Origin: Nocardioides daphniae
GTDB taxonomy: Bacteria > Actinomycetota > Actinomycetes > Propionibacteriales > Nocardioidaceae
NCBI RefSeq assembly: GCF_004777465.1
Contig: NZ_CP038462.1
Coordinates: forward strand, 2,728,001-2,792,000
Length of the DNA stretch: 64,000 nucleotides
Direction: 5' to 3'
In this document: positions 35,457 through 42,992 of the stretch, one piece after another
Layout of the letters: each line of letters opens with the position of its first letter
Numbering within the stretch: position 1 is the stretch's first letter
Notes under the pieces: model-generated
What the model was told of the DNA's origin: nothing
What the model saw: the letters and a program-made list of their open reading frames with translations, nothing else
Database searches by the model: none
Program-made: the position numbers and the translations under genes

Positions 35457-36163
35457 ACCCGACGATCGCACGCCTCGCCCTGGCCGCACTGGCCGGCCGC
35501 AAGCGCTTCATCATCCTGCTGCTCTTCCCGCTCCTGCTGACCGGGCTGACCGTCCTGATCCGGGTGCTGACCGGTGAGCCCGAGCTGGCCACGGACGCCA
35601 TGTTCGGGCTGGGCCTCTCGGTCGTCCTGCCGCTGCTGGCGCTCGTCGGCGCCACCGCCGTGATGGGCCCGGAGGTCGACGACGGCTCGATCGTCTACCT
35701 GCTCGCCAAGCCGATCAGCCGCCACTCGGTCGCCGTCAGCAAGTACGTCGTCGCCCTGGGCTCCGTGCTGCTCCTGGGCCCCGTCCTGATGCTGGTCACC
35801 GGGGTCGCCGTCAACCCCGGCGACGCCGGGGACGTCGCGGCCCGCAGCCTCGGCGGCGCGCTGAGCGCGGCAGCGTACGCAGCGTTCTTCCTCGCCCTGA
35901 GCACCGTGTGGAAGCACGCGGTGGTCGCGGGGCTCCTCTTCGTGCTGCTGTGGGAGGGCACGTTGGCCAACGTCTTCTCGGGGGTGGCCTGGCTGAGCAT
36001 CTACCAGTGGGGCCACCGGGTGGCGCGCTCGCTGACCGACGGCCTCGCCGGCCCGGACATCGCGCTGTGGTGGGCGGCGTTCGCGTTGGCCGTGGTCACC
36101 GTCGGCGGGGTCTGGCTCTCCGGCGACCGGCTCCGCTCGTTCGCGTTGAAGGGCGACGACTGA
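35453..36163 (+). CDS. ABC-2 type permease (fourth of operon)
   Basis: The protein has 236 residues with six hydrophobic helices, beginning MNPTIARLALAALAGRKRFI. The short block GPEVDDGSIVYLLAKPISRH matches the conserved loop of ABC-2 permeases and is similar in sense to the loop in the other permease (SRSIVLYLARPL). It is smaller than its partner, lacking a hydrophilic head. The start overlaps the third gene by four bases. A hairpin terminator follows 32 bases after the stop. Confidence 0.83.
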   Translation: MNPTIARLALAALAGRKRFIILLLFPLLLTGLTVLIRVLTGEPELATDAMFGLGLSVVLPLLALVGATAVMGPEVDDGSIVYLLAKPISRHSVAVSKYVVALGSVLLLGPVLMLVTGVAVNPGDAGDVAARSLGGALSAAAYAAFFLALSTVWKHAVVAGLLFVLLWEGTLANVFSGVAWLSIYQWGHRVARSLTDGLAGPDIALWWAAFALAVVTVGGVWLSGDRLRSFALKGDD

Positions 36164-36195
36164 CGCTGGGCCACCGCAGGCCCCGGGGACGACGA

Positions 36196-36224
36196 ACGGC
36201 CGCCGCCCGGTGGGCGACGGCCGT
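36196..36224. terminator. Terminator after the ABC-2 operon
   Basis: A 13-bp stem (acggccgccgccc and gggcgacggccgt, one G-T wobble) with a three-base loop lies between the converging operon end (36163) and the small membrane gene stop (36239). Confidence 0.75.
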
Positions 36225-36238
36225 GCAGAGGTCAGAGG

Positions 36239-36598
36239 TCAGTAGCCGTGCTTGGCGTTCCAGAAGATCGCCAGCACGATGTTGAGGACCGTCATGCCGG
36301 TCAGGGCCCAGTAGAGGCCGTTGGGGATGCGCGGCTTGCGCAGGTTCATCATCACCAGGACCAGCAGGATGAGCGTGATCACGAACTTCACGCCGATCTT
36401 GTCGTGGGCCACCGGGCCGTCGCCCGCCTCGAGGAGGCCGACCAGCACGATGCCGGCGACGAAGGCGGTGCCGACGCCGTCGCGGATCACGCCGGTGATC
36501 TTCTTCTCGGGCTCACGCGCCTGGGCCAGGAGGCCGCCGAGGAGGGCGGCGAAGCCGAGGATGTGGATGACGAGGACGATCAGACCCAGGGTGTTCAT
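36239..36598 (-). CDS. Small four-helix membrane protein, function unknown
   Basis: The protein has 119 residues, almost entirely hydrophobic. Helices are LIVLVIHILGFAALLGGLLA, VGTAFVAGIVLVGLLEA, KFVITLILLVLVMMNL and LYWALTGMTVLNIVLAIFW. Short charged loops include QAREPEKKI and NLRKPRIPNG. ATG 36598 (MNTLGLIVLVIHI) is chosen over an in-frame GTG at 36625. The conserved histidine in helix 1 and the LLGGLLAQ pattern recall small cytochrome-like or CopD-like membrane proteins, but there is not enough to name it. Confidence 0.65.
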   Translation of the reverse strand: MNTLGLIVLVIHILGFAALLGGLLAQAREPEKKITGVIRDGVGTAFVAGIVLVGLLEAGDGPVAHDKIGVKFVITLILLVLVMMNLRKPRIPNGLYWALTGMTVLNIVLAIFWNAKHGY

Positions 36599-36652
36599 GG
36601 CGGTGAATCTACCCGTTGTCGACAAGGCGTCGGAAAGGGCGACCGCCCCACC

Positions 36653-37335
36653 TCAGAGCAGGCGTCGGTCCGAGGCCCACTTGGTCAACTCGTGGCGCGA
36701 GCTCAGCTGCAGCTTGCGCAGCACCGACGACATGTGGGTCTCGACCGTCTTGGTGGAGATGAAGAGCTCCTTGGCCACCTCCTTGTAGGCGTAGCCGCGG
36801 GCGATCAGGCGCATCACCTCCCGCTCGCGCTCGGTGAGCCGGTCGAGGTCCTCGTCGACCGCGGCCACCTGGATGGAGCCGGCGAAGGCGTCGAGCACGA
36901 AGCCGGCCAGGCGCGGCGAGAAGACGGCGTCACCCTCGGAGACCCGCTTGATCGCGGCCACCAGCTCGGGGCCGGTGATGGTCTTGGTGACGTAGCCCGG
37001 GCACCGCCACGGATCGTGCCGATGACGTCCTCGGCGGCGTCGCTGACGCTGAGCGCCAGGAAGCGAGGAGCCCCACCTGGCATCGCGGCGTGGACGCGGC
37101 GCATCACCTCCACGCCTCCCCCGCCGGGCAGGTGCACGTCGAGGAGCACGACGTCGGGACGGGTCTCGGCGATCCGGGCGACCGCCTCGTCGACGTCCGC
37201 GGCCTCGGCCACCACGTCGACCGCCACCTCGCCCACCACCGACTGCAGCTCGGCCTTCACGCCGACCCGGAACATCGCGTGGTCGTCGACGACCAGCACC
37301 TTCACCGGTTCACCTGTGCTCATGCTGCTGCTCAT
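36653..37335 (-). CDS. LuxR/NarL-type response regulator, one frameshift
   Basis: The receiver domain starts VKVLVVDDHAMFRVGVKAEL, with the phospho-acceptor Asp in VVLLDVHLPGGGG. The frame breaks near 36999 after GTIRGGAR; the continuation GYVTKTITGPELVAAIKRVSEG is one frame over. The run of three G on the coding strand should be four. The C-terminal helix-turn-helix is LTEREREVMRLIARGYAYKE then LFISTKTVETHMSSVLRKLQ. Repaired length is 227 residues. ATG 37335 overlaps the kinase stop by four bases, with ATG 37323 as an alternative. Partner is the PspC-kinase just upstream; the likely target is the divergent PspC gene. Confidence 0.9.
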
Positions 37336-38606
37336 GCCTCCTCGTGGACCGGCATCGAGAGCCGGACCTCCGTGCCCTCGCCGGGGGCCGAGCGCACCTG
37401 CGCCGTGCCGCCGTGCCGGGTCATCCTGTCGATGATGCTGTGCCGTACGCCGTGGCGATCCTCCCCCACCGCCTCGGGGTCGAAGCCGACGCCCCGGTCA
37501 CGGACGAAGACCTCGACCGCGCGCTCGGCGGTCTCGGCGTAGACGTCGACATGACCGGTCCCGGCGTGCTTGGCGGCGTTGACCATCGCCTCGCGCGCTG
37601 CCTGGACCAGTGGCCGCATCGACTCGTCCATCGTCCGGTCGCCGACGGTGACCAGGTCGACGACCACGGCGTGCTCGTCCTCAACCCGGCCGGCGGCCTC
37701 GCGCAGCGCGCCCGCGACGGTGGCCGCGTCGGCCTCCTCGCCGGTGTAGAGCCAGGCCCGGAGCTCACGCTCCTGCCCCCTGGCCAGCCGGGCCACCAGG
37801 GTCGGGTCGGCGGCGTTGCGCTGGATCAGGGCCAGCGTCTGCAGCACCGAGTCGTGCAGGTGGGCGGCCATGTCGGCGCGCTCCTGGGAACGGATGCGCT
37901 CGGCCCGCTCGGCACCGAGGTCGGAGGCCAGCCGCACCACCCAGGGACCGACGACGACGGCCAGGCCGGCAATGCCCAGGAGCGTGGCCAGCCACACGTC
38001 GCGCGCCACCTCGAAGCGTCCGCGGGTGACCGCGAAGAGCGCCACCGCGACGACGACCAGGCCCAGGCCGGCGGCGAGCCGGACGTACGAGGCCGTGGTG
38101 CCGGCGCCGAAGACCGCACGGAAGGGGTCGACGCGACCAGTGGAGTCGAGCCAGCGCTCGCGCTGCGCCTCGTCGGCCTGGCGCCACAGCAGCGCCACGC
38201 CGATGCCGGCGAGCAGCAGCGGGAAGACGACGGCGCCACGACCGAGCACGGCCTCGACGGCGAGGACGAGCCCGACACCCAGGATGCCGAGCGCCAGTGC
38301 CTGGCCCATGTCGCCGATCCGGTGGCCCAACCCCGGGCGCTTGCCGGTGCGGGTGGCGCTCTCCAAGCCGGGGGTCGACGCCTCGAAGCGGGCGTCGGTC
38401 GGGAGGAAGAGCCACAGGGCCGCGTACAGCACGATGCCCAGTCCGCTCAGCGCGGTGGCGGCGAAGAAGCCGAGCCGCACCCACAGCGTCGGCAGGCCCA
38501 GGTGCTCGGCCAGACCGGAGGCGACCCCGCCGACCAAGGGGTCGGTGGAGTTGCGGGTGGCGCGCCGCCAGGGCGTCGCAGCGGTGGTGGGGTCGGGGGC
38601 ACTCAT
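37332..38606 (-). CDS. PspC-domain histidine kinase
   Basis: The protein has 424 residues. The N-terminal PspC domain (about 20-70: DPLVGGVASGLAEHLGLPTL, GIVLYAALWLFLP) contributes one or two helices. Four more helices follow. The cytoplasmic part has a NarL/DesK-type dimerisation motif, AHLHDSVLQTLALIQRNA, with phospho-His near residue 250. The ATPase domain has N-box VQAAREAMVNAAKHAGTG and G-box DRGVGFDPEAVGEDRHGV. PspC in the sensor suggests it reads envelope or membrane stress. It is divergent from a second PspC protein (144-base gap with a 10-bp inverted repeat) and coupled to the response regulator by a four-base overlap. Confidence 0.9.
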   Translation of the reverse strand: MSAPDPTTAATPWRRATRNSTDPLVGGVASGLAEHLGLPTLWVRLGFFAATALSGLGIVLYAALWLFLPTDARFEASTPGLESATRTGKRPGLGHRIGDMGQALALGILGVGLVLAVEAVLGRGAVVFPLLLAGIGVALLWRQADEAQRERWLDSTGRVDPFRAVFGAGTTASYVRLAAGLGLVVVAVALFAVTRGRFEVARDVWLATLLGIAGLAVVVGPWVVRLASDLGAERAERIRSQERADMAAHLHDSVLQTLALIQRNAADPTLVARLARGQERELRAWLYTGEEADAATVAGALREAAGRVEDEHAVVVDLVTVGDRTMDESMRPLVQAAREAMVNAAKHAGTGHVDVYAETAERAVEVFVRDRGVGFDPEAVGEDRHGVRHSIIDRMTRHGGTAQVRSAPGEGTEVRLSMPVHEEA

Positions 38607-38661
38607 CGTGGCTCCATCGTGTCAGGCGCACCGGTGCGGGACCATGAGGGCTGACCCCGAG

Positions 38662-38708
38662 AGGACCCTGAGGTCGCCCCGCCCACCCCGGAGCAGGATC
38701 AGGGTCCT
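38662..38708. promoter_or_regulatory. Inverted repeat AGGACCCTGA-N27-TCAGGGTCCT in the PspC divergent promoter
   Basis: Two perfect 10-base arms (38662-38671 and 38699-38708) lie between the kinase start (38606) and the PspC gene start (38751). Dimeric NarL/LuxR-type regulators often bind such arms, so this is a candidate site for the response regulator encoded next to it. It could also form a hairpin in the PspC gene's leader RNA. Confidence 0.5.
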
Positions 38709-38750
38709 TCCCGATGGCGCGGGCGCGGGTCGACGACGAGGCTTGGAGAC

Positions 38751-40199
38751 ATGGACGAGACCACCCACCCCACCGCCGGTCAGCCGGAGCAGCCGGAGCG
38801 GCCGGAGCAGGCGCAGCAGGCACAGCCCGGGTACGCCGGCGCCACGGGGTCCACCGGGCCCACCGGGCCCGAGGCGCCCCGCCCCGACGCTCCCCACGAC
38901 GCACCACGCGTCGACTGGGAGCACGTCAAGGAGGTCAACCGCCTGAGCCGCCCGGCGGACCGCATGGTCGCGGGTGTGGCCTCCGGCCTGGCCCGGCACT
39001 TCAACGTCGACCCGCTGGTCCTGCGCGTGACCTTCGCCGTGCTCGCCTTCTTCGGCGGCGCCGGCATCCTGCTCTACGGCGCCCTGTGGCTCTTCCTGCC
39101 CGAGGACGGGAAGGCCGAGGCGCCGATCCACCTCGACGAGCGCACCCGCGGCTTCGTGCTGGTCGTCGTCGCGGCCCTGGCCGGCCTGGCCCTGCTGGGT
39201 GACACGTGGGGGCTCTACTGGTTCCCGTGGCCGCTCGCGGTGATCGCCGTGGTCGCCTGGGTCTTCCTCTCCCGCCGCACCCCGCAGCAGCAGGCAGCCG
39301 TCGCACCTCCCGGCACGCTCGCGTACGCCGCGCCCCACCCGCCCGCCGGGTGGCCCGCTGCCCCCCATGGACAGCAGCCCTCCCCGACGCAGCCGGTGCA
39401 GCAGTGGCAGCCCGGGCAGCCGGCCGTGCAGCCGGCCGTGCAGCCAGCCGGGGGTGCGCCCACGACCCCGGTCTCGAGCCCGGTCAACGGTCCGTCCGGA
39501 CCGCCGCCCCCTCCGCAGCAGCCGACAGACCCGTGGGCCTGGGCGCCGACCCCGCCTCCGGTGCCGCCCGTCCGGGCCACCCGCCCGCGCGACCCGCGCC
39601 GCCGCGGACCGGTGCTCTTCTGGTTCACCCTGGCCCTGCTCGCGCTCGCGATGGGCGTCCTCGGCACCGTCGACGTGGCCGGCCAGGACGTGCCCGGCAG
39701 CGCCTACCCCGCGCTGGCGATGACGATCTGCGCCGCGATGCTGCTGCTGGGTGCCTTCTGGGGCCGCGCCGGCGGCATCATCGCCCTGGGTCTGGTCGCC
39801 GCCCTGGTCACGGTCGTGGGCACCGCGTCGGAGCGGTGGGACGACGACCTCGGCCGGGTATCTGTGATCCCCGGGACAGCGGCCCAGGTGCGCGACCTCT
39901 ACGAGATGCGCCGAGGCGAGCTGGAGGTGGACCTGTCCGAGGTGAGCGACGTCGAGGCCCTGGCCGGACGTGACGTGCGGGTCGAGGGCGGCGCGGGACG
40001 GATCGTGCTCCTCCTCCCCGACGAGCTGGGCGTCGACCTGCGCACCGAGGTCGGCGGCCCGGGCAACATCCGGCTCCCCGACGGCAGCCAGAACGGCGGG
40101 ATCGCGGTCAGCCGCGAGACCTCGCTGGGCCCCGACGTCCCGCGGATGCAGATCACCGTCGAGCTGGGCGTCGGCGAGATCGAGGTGGTGCAGCGATGA
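38751..40199 (+). CDS. PspC-domain membrane protein with proline-rich linker and LiaF-like tail
   Basis: The protein has 482 residues. A Gln/Pro/Gly head (about 1-60) precedes the PspC domain (SRPADRMVAGVASGLARHFN to GILLYGALWLFLPEDG). Two more helices follow, then a Pro/Gln-rich spacer of ~100 residues (QPGQPAVQPAVQPAGG, PPPPPQQPTDPWAWAPTPPP). Three further helices come next, and a soluble C-terminal domain (DLSEVSDVEALAGRDVRVEG, then LGVDLRTEVGGPGNIRLPDG) resembles the LiaF/DUF2154-type repeat seen in envelope-stress proteins. Its N-terminal PspC copy is close to that of the divergent kinase, so the two may interact through it. ATG 38751 follows TTGGAGAC. Overlaps the next gene by four bases. 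Confidence 0.85.
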   Translation: MDETTHPTAGQPEQPERPEQAQQAQPGYAGATGSTGPTGPEAPRPDAPHDAPRVDWEHVKEVNRLSRPADRMVAGVASGLARHFNVDPLVLRVTFAVLAFFGGAGILLYGALWLFLPEDGKAEAPIHLDERTRGFVLVVVAALAGLALLGDTWGLYWFPWPLAVIAVVAWVFLSRRTPQQQAAVAPPGTLAYAAPHPPAGWPAAPHGQQPSPTQPVQQWQPGQPAVQPAVQPAGGAPTTPVSSPVNGPSGPPPPPQQPTDPWAWAPTPPPVPPVRATRPRDPRRRGPVLFWFTLALLALAMGVLGTVDVAGQDVPGSAYPALAMTICAAMLLLGAFWGRAGGIIALGLVAALVTVVGTASERWDDDLGRVSVIPGTAAQVRDLYEMRRGELEVDLSEVSDVEALAGRDVRVEGGAGRIVLLLPDELGVDLRTEVGGPGNIRLPDGSQNGGIAVSRETSLGPDVPRMQITVELGVGEIEVVQR

Positions 40200-40600
40200 G
40201 CAGCCACGACCGCCCGGAGGACGCCACCCCCGACGGCCCCGGCACCACCGACGAAATGGACGACACCGCAGTGCGCAACCCGGAGGAGTGGGCGATGGAC
40301 ACGACGACGGACGCAGCAAGGACGGCACCGCAGGCCACGCGAGGCGGGCTCCACCCCGTCAACCTCACCCACCTGATCATGGGCACCGTGCTCGCCGCGT
40401 TCGCCGGCATCTGGGTGGCGATCGAGGTGGCCTCGTTGCCCGTCGACGACCTGCGCTGGGTGCTGCCCGTGCCGTGGCTGCTGGCTGGCTCAGCGGGCCT
40501 GCTCGCCGCGACGCTCGGCCGCCGCCGGCGCGAACGCGTCACGCGCGACGACGGCGATGTCGGGGTGGTCGGTGATCACCCCGTCGACCCCCGCCGCTAG
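40196..40600 (+). CDS. Small two-helix membrane protein of the PspC module
   Basis: The protein has 134 residues. A long acidic soluble head (DRPEDATPDGPGTTDEMDDT) precedes two helices (LIMGTVLAAFAGIWVAIEVA and [19 protein letters not shown]) and a charged tail ([20 protein letters not shown]). It starts within the stop codon of the PspC gene (ATGA), so it is coupled to it. Its last 111 bases overlap the 3' end of the opposite-strand glycerophosphodiesterase gene, including that gene's conserved TDHPD codons. The tail may therefore be an extension past the natural end or a frame affected by a missing base. Function is unknown. Confidence 0.6.
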   Translation: MSSHDRPEDATPDGPGTTDEMDDTAVRNPEEWAMDTTTDAARTAPQATRGGLHPVNLTHLIMGTVLAAFAGIWVAIEVASLPVDDLRWVLPVPWLLAGSAGLLAATLGRRRRERVTRDDGDVGVVGDHPVDPRR

Positions 40601-41577
40601 GAAGGCGCGCACCTCGGCGGCCATGTCCCCGGTCGTCGAGGTGTCGTCGTACGCCCGCAGTGCCGGCGGCAGGAAGCGGTTCTCCGCCCGCAGCGTCCAC
40701 ACGTGCACGGTCAGCCCGAGCCTGTGGGCCTCGGCCACCAACGGCGTCGGCGCTGCGTGCGCGCCGGTCTCGGTGACCGGCAGCACCAGCTCCTTCGTGG
40801 CGCCGAGCCCGTCGGCGTACTCGTCGACCCAGGCCAGGCCCTCGGGCGAGGCGAGGTCACCGTAGGTCCGCCGGTCGCCCGCCACCTTGAGGTCCCACGG
40901 CCGACGGTGCGCCGCCCCGAGGAGCTGGACGACCGCCACCCGGCTGCGCTGCGCGACACGCCGCAGCACGCCGGTCTCGAAGGCCATCACCGCGACGTCG
41001 GAGACTGCGGTGTCGAGGCCGTGACGGCGCAGGGCCGTCAGCAGCGGGTCGACCAGGTCGAGCCCCAGCCCGGCGAAGTGGGTGGGGGTCTTGAGCTCCA
41101 GCAGCAGACCGACCGTGCGCCCCCGGCGGGCTCCCTCGGCCGACGCCATCGCCAGCACCTCGTCGAGGGTCGGGACGCCCTCGCGACCGTCGTACAGGGT
41201 GTTGGCCGGGCGCAGCCGCGGTTTGCGCTCGCGCGCGGTGAGCCGCTTGACCTCGGCGACGGTGAAGTCCTCTGTGAACCAGCCCCGCTGGGTCTTCCCG
41301 TCGACCGACCCGACCCGGCGACGGCGGGCGAAGCGCCTGACGGAGGCGACGTCGGTGGTGCGGGAGAGCTCGTTCTCGTGCCGGGCCAGGAGCACCCGTC
41401 GGCCGTCGGGACGAGGTCGACCTCGATCGCGTCGGCGCCCATCCGGATCGCGGTCCGGTAGGCCTCGAGGGTGTGCTCGGGGCGGTGGCCGCTGGCGCCC
41501 CGGTGGGCGGCGACGGCAGGACGCAGGACCAGGCTGCGCGGGGCGGCAGCGGGACGGAGCGGGAGCACGGTGGCCAT
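40490..41577 (-). CDS. Glycerophosphodiester phosphodiesterase, one frameshift
   Basis: This GDPD-family enzyme hydrolyses glycerophosphodiesters to glycerol-3-phosphate and alcohol. ATG 41577 gives [20 protein letters not shown]. The active-site start is [20 protein letters not shown], with metal ligands in [15 protein letters not shown]. The frame breaks near 41396; the continuation [20 protein letters not shown] is one frame over. One G added to the ggg run restores it (about 362 residues, longer than average). Later motifs are [27 protein letters not shown] and [20 protein letters not shown]. With glpD elsewhere in the window it could feed glycerol-3-phosphate use. It overlaps the converging small membrane gene. 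Confidence 0.88.
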
Positions 41578-41672
41578 GGCCCGACGCTGTGCCTCGAGCG
41601 TGTCGCAGGGCGGTCGCCCAGGCGTACTCGCCACGGCGGAGAGGTGAACGCTCGTCGACGGACTCGGCGTCT

Positions 41673-41686
41673 TGCAACAAGTTGCA
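41673..41686. promoter_or_regulatory. 14-bp inverted repeat TGCAAC-aa-GTTGCA
   Basis: Perfect six-base arms lie in the divergent gap between the glycerophosphodiesterase (start 41577) and the F420-type oxidoreductase (start 41797). It has the form of a dimeric repressor site; no regulator gene adjoins. Confidence 0.4.
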
Positions 41687-41713
41687 CACGTTGCCTCTGA
41701 ACCCTTGCCATCG

Positions 41714-41730
41714 TGACAGTGGTTCTGTCA
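41714..41730. promoter_or_regulatory. Inverted repeat TGACAG-TGGTT-CTGTCA before the F420-type oxidoreductase
   Basis: Perfect six-base arms with a five-base spacer lie 67 bases before the oxidoreductase start codon. This is the second symmetrical element in the same gap, 28 bases from the first, so the promoter may be regulated from two sites. Confidence 0.4.
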
Positions 41731-41796
41731 GAGTCCGGGGTGGGCTGCCCCGACCGGCGCCCGCAAGAAGACCGCACAGCCACGAATGAGGTGCCC

Positions 41797-42837
41797 GTGA
41801 AGCTCGCCACCATGCTCATGTACGACGGCAACCCCCGCACCGCGGCGGACACCGTCAGCTCCTACGAGAAGGCCGGGCTCGACACGGTCTGGGTGGCCGA
41901 GGCCTACGGCTTCGACTCCCCCACGCTGATGGGCTACCTGGCCGCCAAGACCGAGACGATCGAGATCGGCTCCGCGATCCTCAACATCTACTCACGCACC
42001 CCGGGCGCCCTGCTGCAGACCGCGGCCGGGCTCGACAACGTCTCCGGTGGCCGCGCGATCCTCGGCCTCGGCGCCTCCGGCCCGCAGGTGATCGAGGGCT
42101 TCCACGGCGTCCCCTACCGCAAGCCGCTGGCTCGCACGGCCGAGATCATCGACCTCGTACGCCGCGGGCTCAAGCGCGAGGCGCTCACCAACGAAGGCGA
42201 GTTCCACCTGCCGCTCACCAAGGAGCGCGGCGCGGTCACCGGGCTGGGCAAGCCGCTCAAGCTGCTCACCCACCCCGAGCGCGACACCATCCCGATCTTC
42301 ATCGCCGCACTGGGCGAGAAGAGCGTCGAGCAGGCCGCGACCATCGCCGACGGCTGGATCCCGCACCTCTTCCACCCCGGCAAGGCCGACCTGGTCTGGG
42401 GCGAGTCGCTCGCGCGGGGTGCGGCGAAGCGCCAGGAGGGCCTCGGCCCCCTGGAGATCGTCGCCAACGTGATGGTCGCCATCGGCGAGGGGCCCGAGAC
42501 CAAGCAGATGCTCGACTTCGCCCGCCCGCTCTTCGCGCTGTACGTCGGCGGCATGGGCGCCAAGGGCAAGAACTTCTACAACGACATCGCCAAGGCCTAC
42601 GGCTACGAGAAGGAGGCCGAGGAGATCCAGGACCTCTACCTCTCGGGCAAGAAGCGCGAGGCCGAGGCGGCCGTCCCGCTGGAGTGGCTGGAGGCGGCCA
42701 ACCTGGTCGGCCCGGAGTCCTACGTGAAGGAGCGCATCGCCGCCTTCCGCGAGGCGGGCGTCACCAACCTGTCGATCACTCCGGCCACGGCCGACCCGGT
42801 GGCGACGATCCAGCAGGTGAAGGAGCTCGTCTCCTGA
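41797..42837 (+). CDS. LLM-class F420-dependent oxidoreductase
   Basis: The protein has about 346 residues with the luciferase-like TIM-barrel pattern. Landmarks are VKLATMLMYDGNPRTAADTV, YEKAGLDTVWVAEAYGFDSP, the conserved cis-peptide-type strand IEIGSAILNIYSRTPGALLQ, and GRAILGLGASGPQVIEGFHG. Actinobacterial members of this subgroup use F420 rather than FMN; that is inferred from family, since F420 synthesis genes are outside the window. GTG 41797 is chosen because GAGG lies six bases upstream; GTG 41791 is possible. Substrate unknown. A textbook terminator follows. Confidence 0.85.
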   Translation: MKLATMLMYDGNPRTAADTVSSYEKAGLDTVWVAEAYGFDSPTLMGYLAAKTETIEIGSAILNIYSRTPGALLQTAAGLDNVSGGRAILGLGASGPQVIEGFHGVPYRKPLARTAEIIDLVRRGLKREALTNEGEFHLPLTKERGAVTGLGKPLKLLTHPERDTIPIFIAALGEKSVEQAATIADGWIPHLFHPGKADLVWGESLARGAAKRQEGLGPLEIVANVMVAIGEGPETKQMLDFARPLFALYVGGMGAKGKNFYNDIAKAYGYEKEAEEIQDLYLSGKKREAEAAVPLEWLEAANLVGPESYVKERIAAFREAGVTNLSITPATADPVATIQQVKELVS

Positions 42838-42854
42838 GGCGTCTCTCCTGACGC

Positions 42855-42892
42855 ACGGCCCGGACCACCTGGTCCGGGCCGTGCCTGTTTTT
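42855..42892 (+). terminator. Rho-independent terminator with T-run
   Basis: A perfect 12-bp stem (acggcccggacc and ggtccgggccgt) with a four-base loop is followed by gcctgttttt. It is one of the few hairpins here with a real T tract, so it is directional and ends the oxidoreductase transcript before fadD. Confidence 0.92.
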
Positions 42893-42925
42893 CGGCGGCG
42901 TCCTCTCGAAATTGTCGGCCAGGTC

Positions 42926-42938
42926 GGTGAGACTCACC
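42926..42938. promoter_or_regulatory. Palindrome GGTGAG-a-CTCACC upstream of fadD
   Basis: A perfect 13-base palindrome lies 54 bases before the fadD start codon, in the short promoter gap after the terminator. TetR-type regulators of fatty-acid genes bind elements of this kind; which one would act here is not visible. Confidence 0.45.
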
Positions 42939-42992
42939 TCACACGCACTGCGACGTATGTCACAGGACGACGAACCACGGAGGGATCACGCA

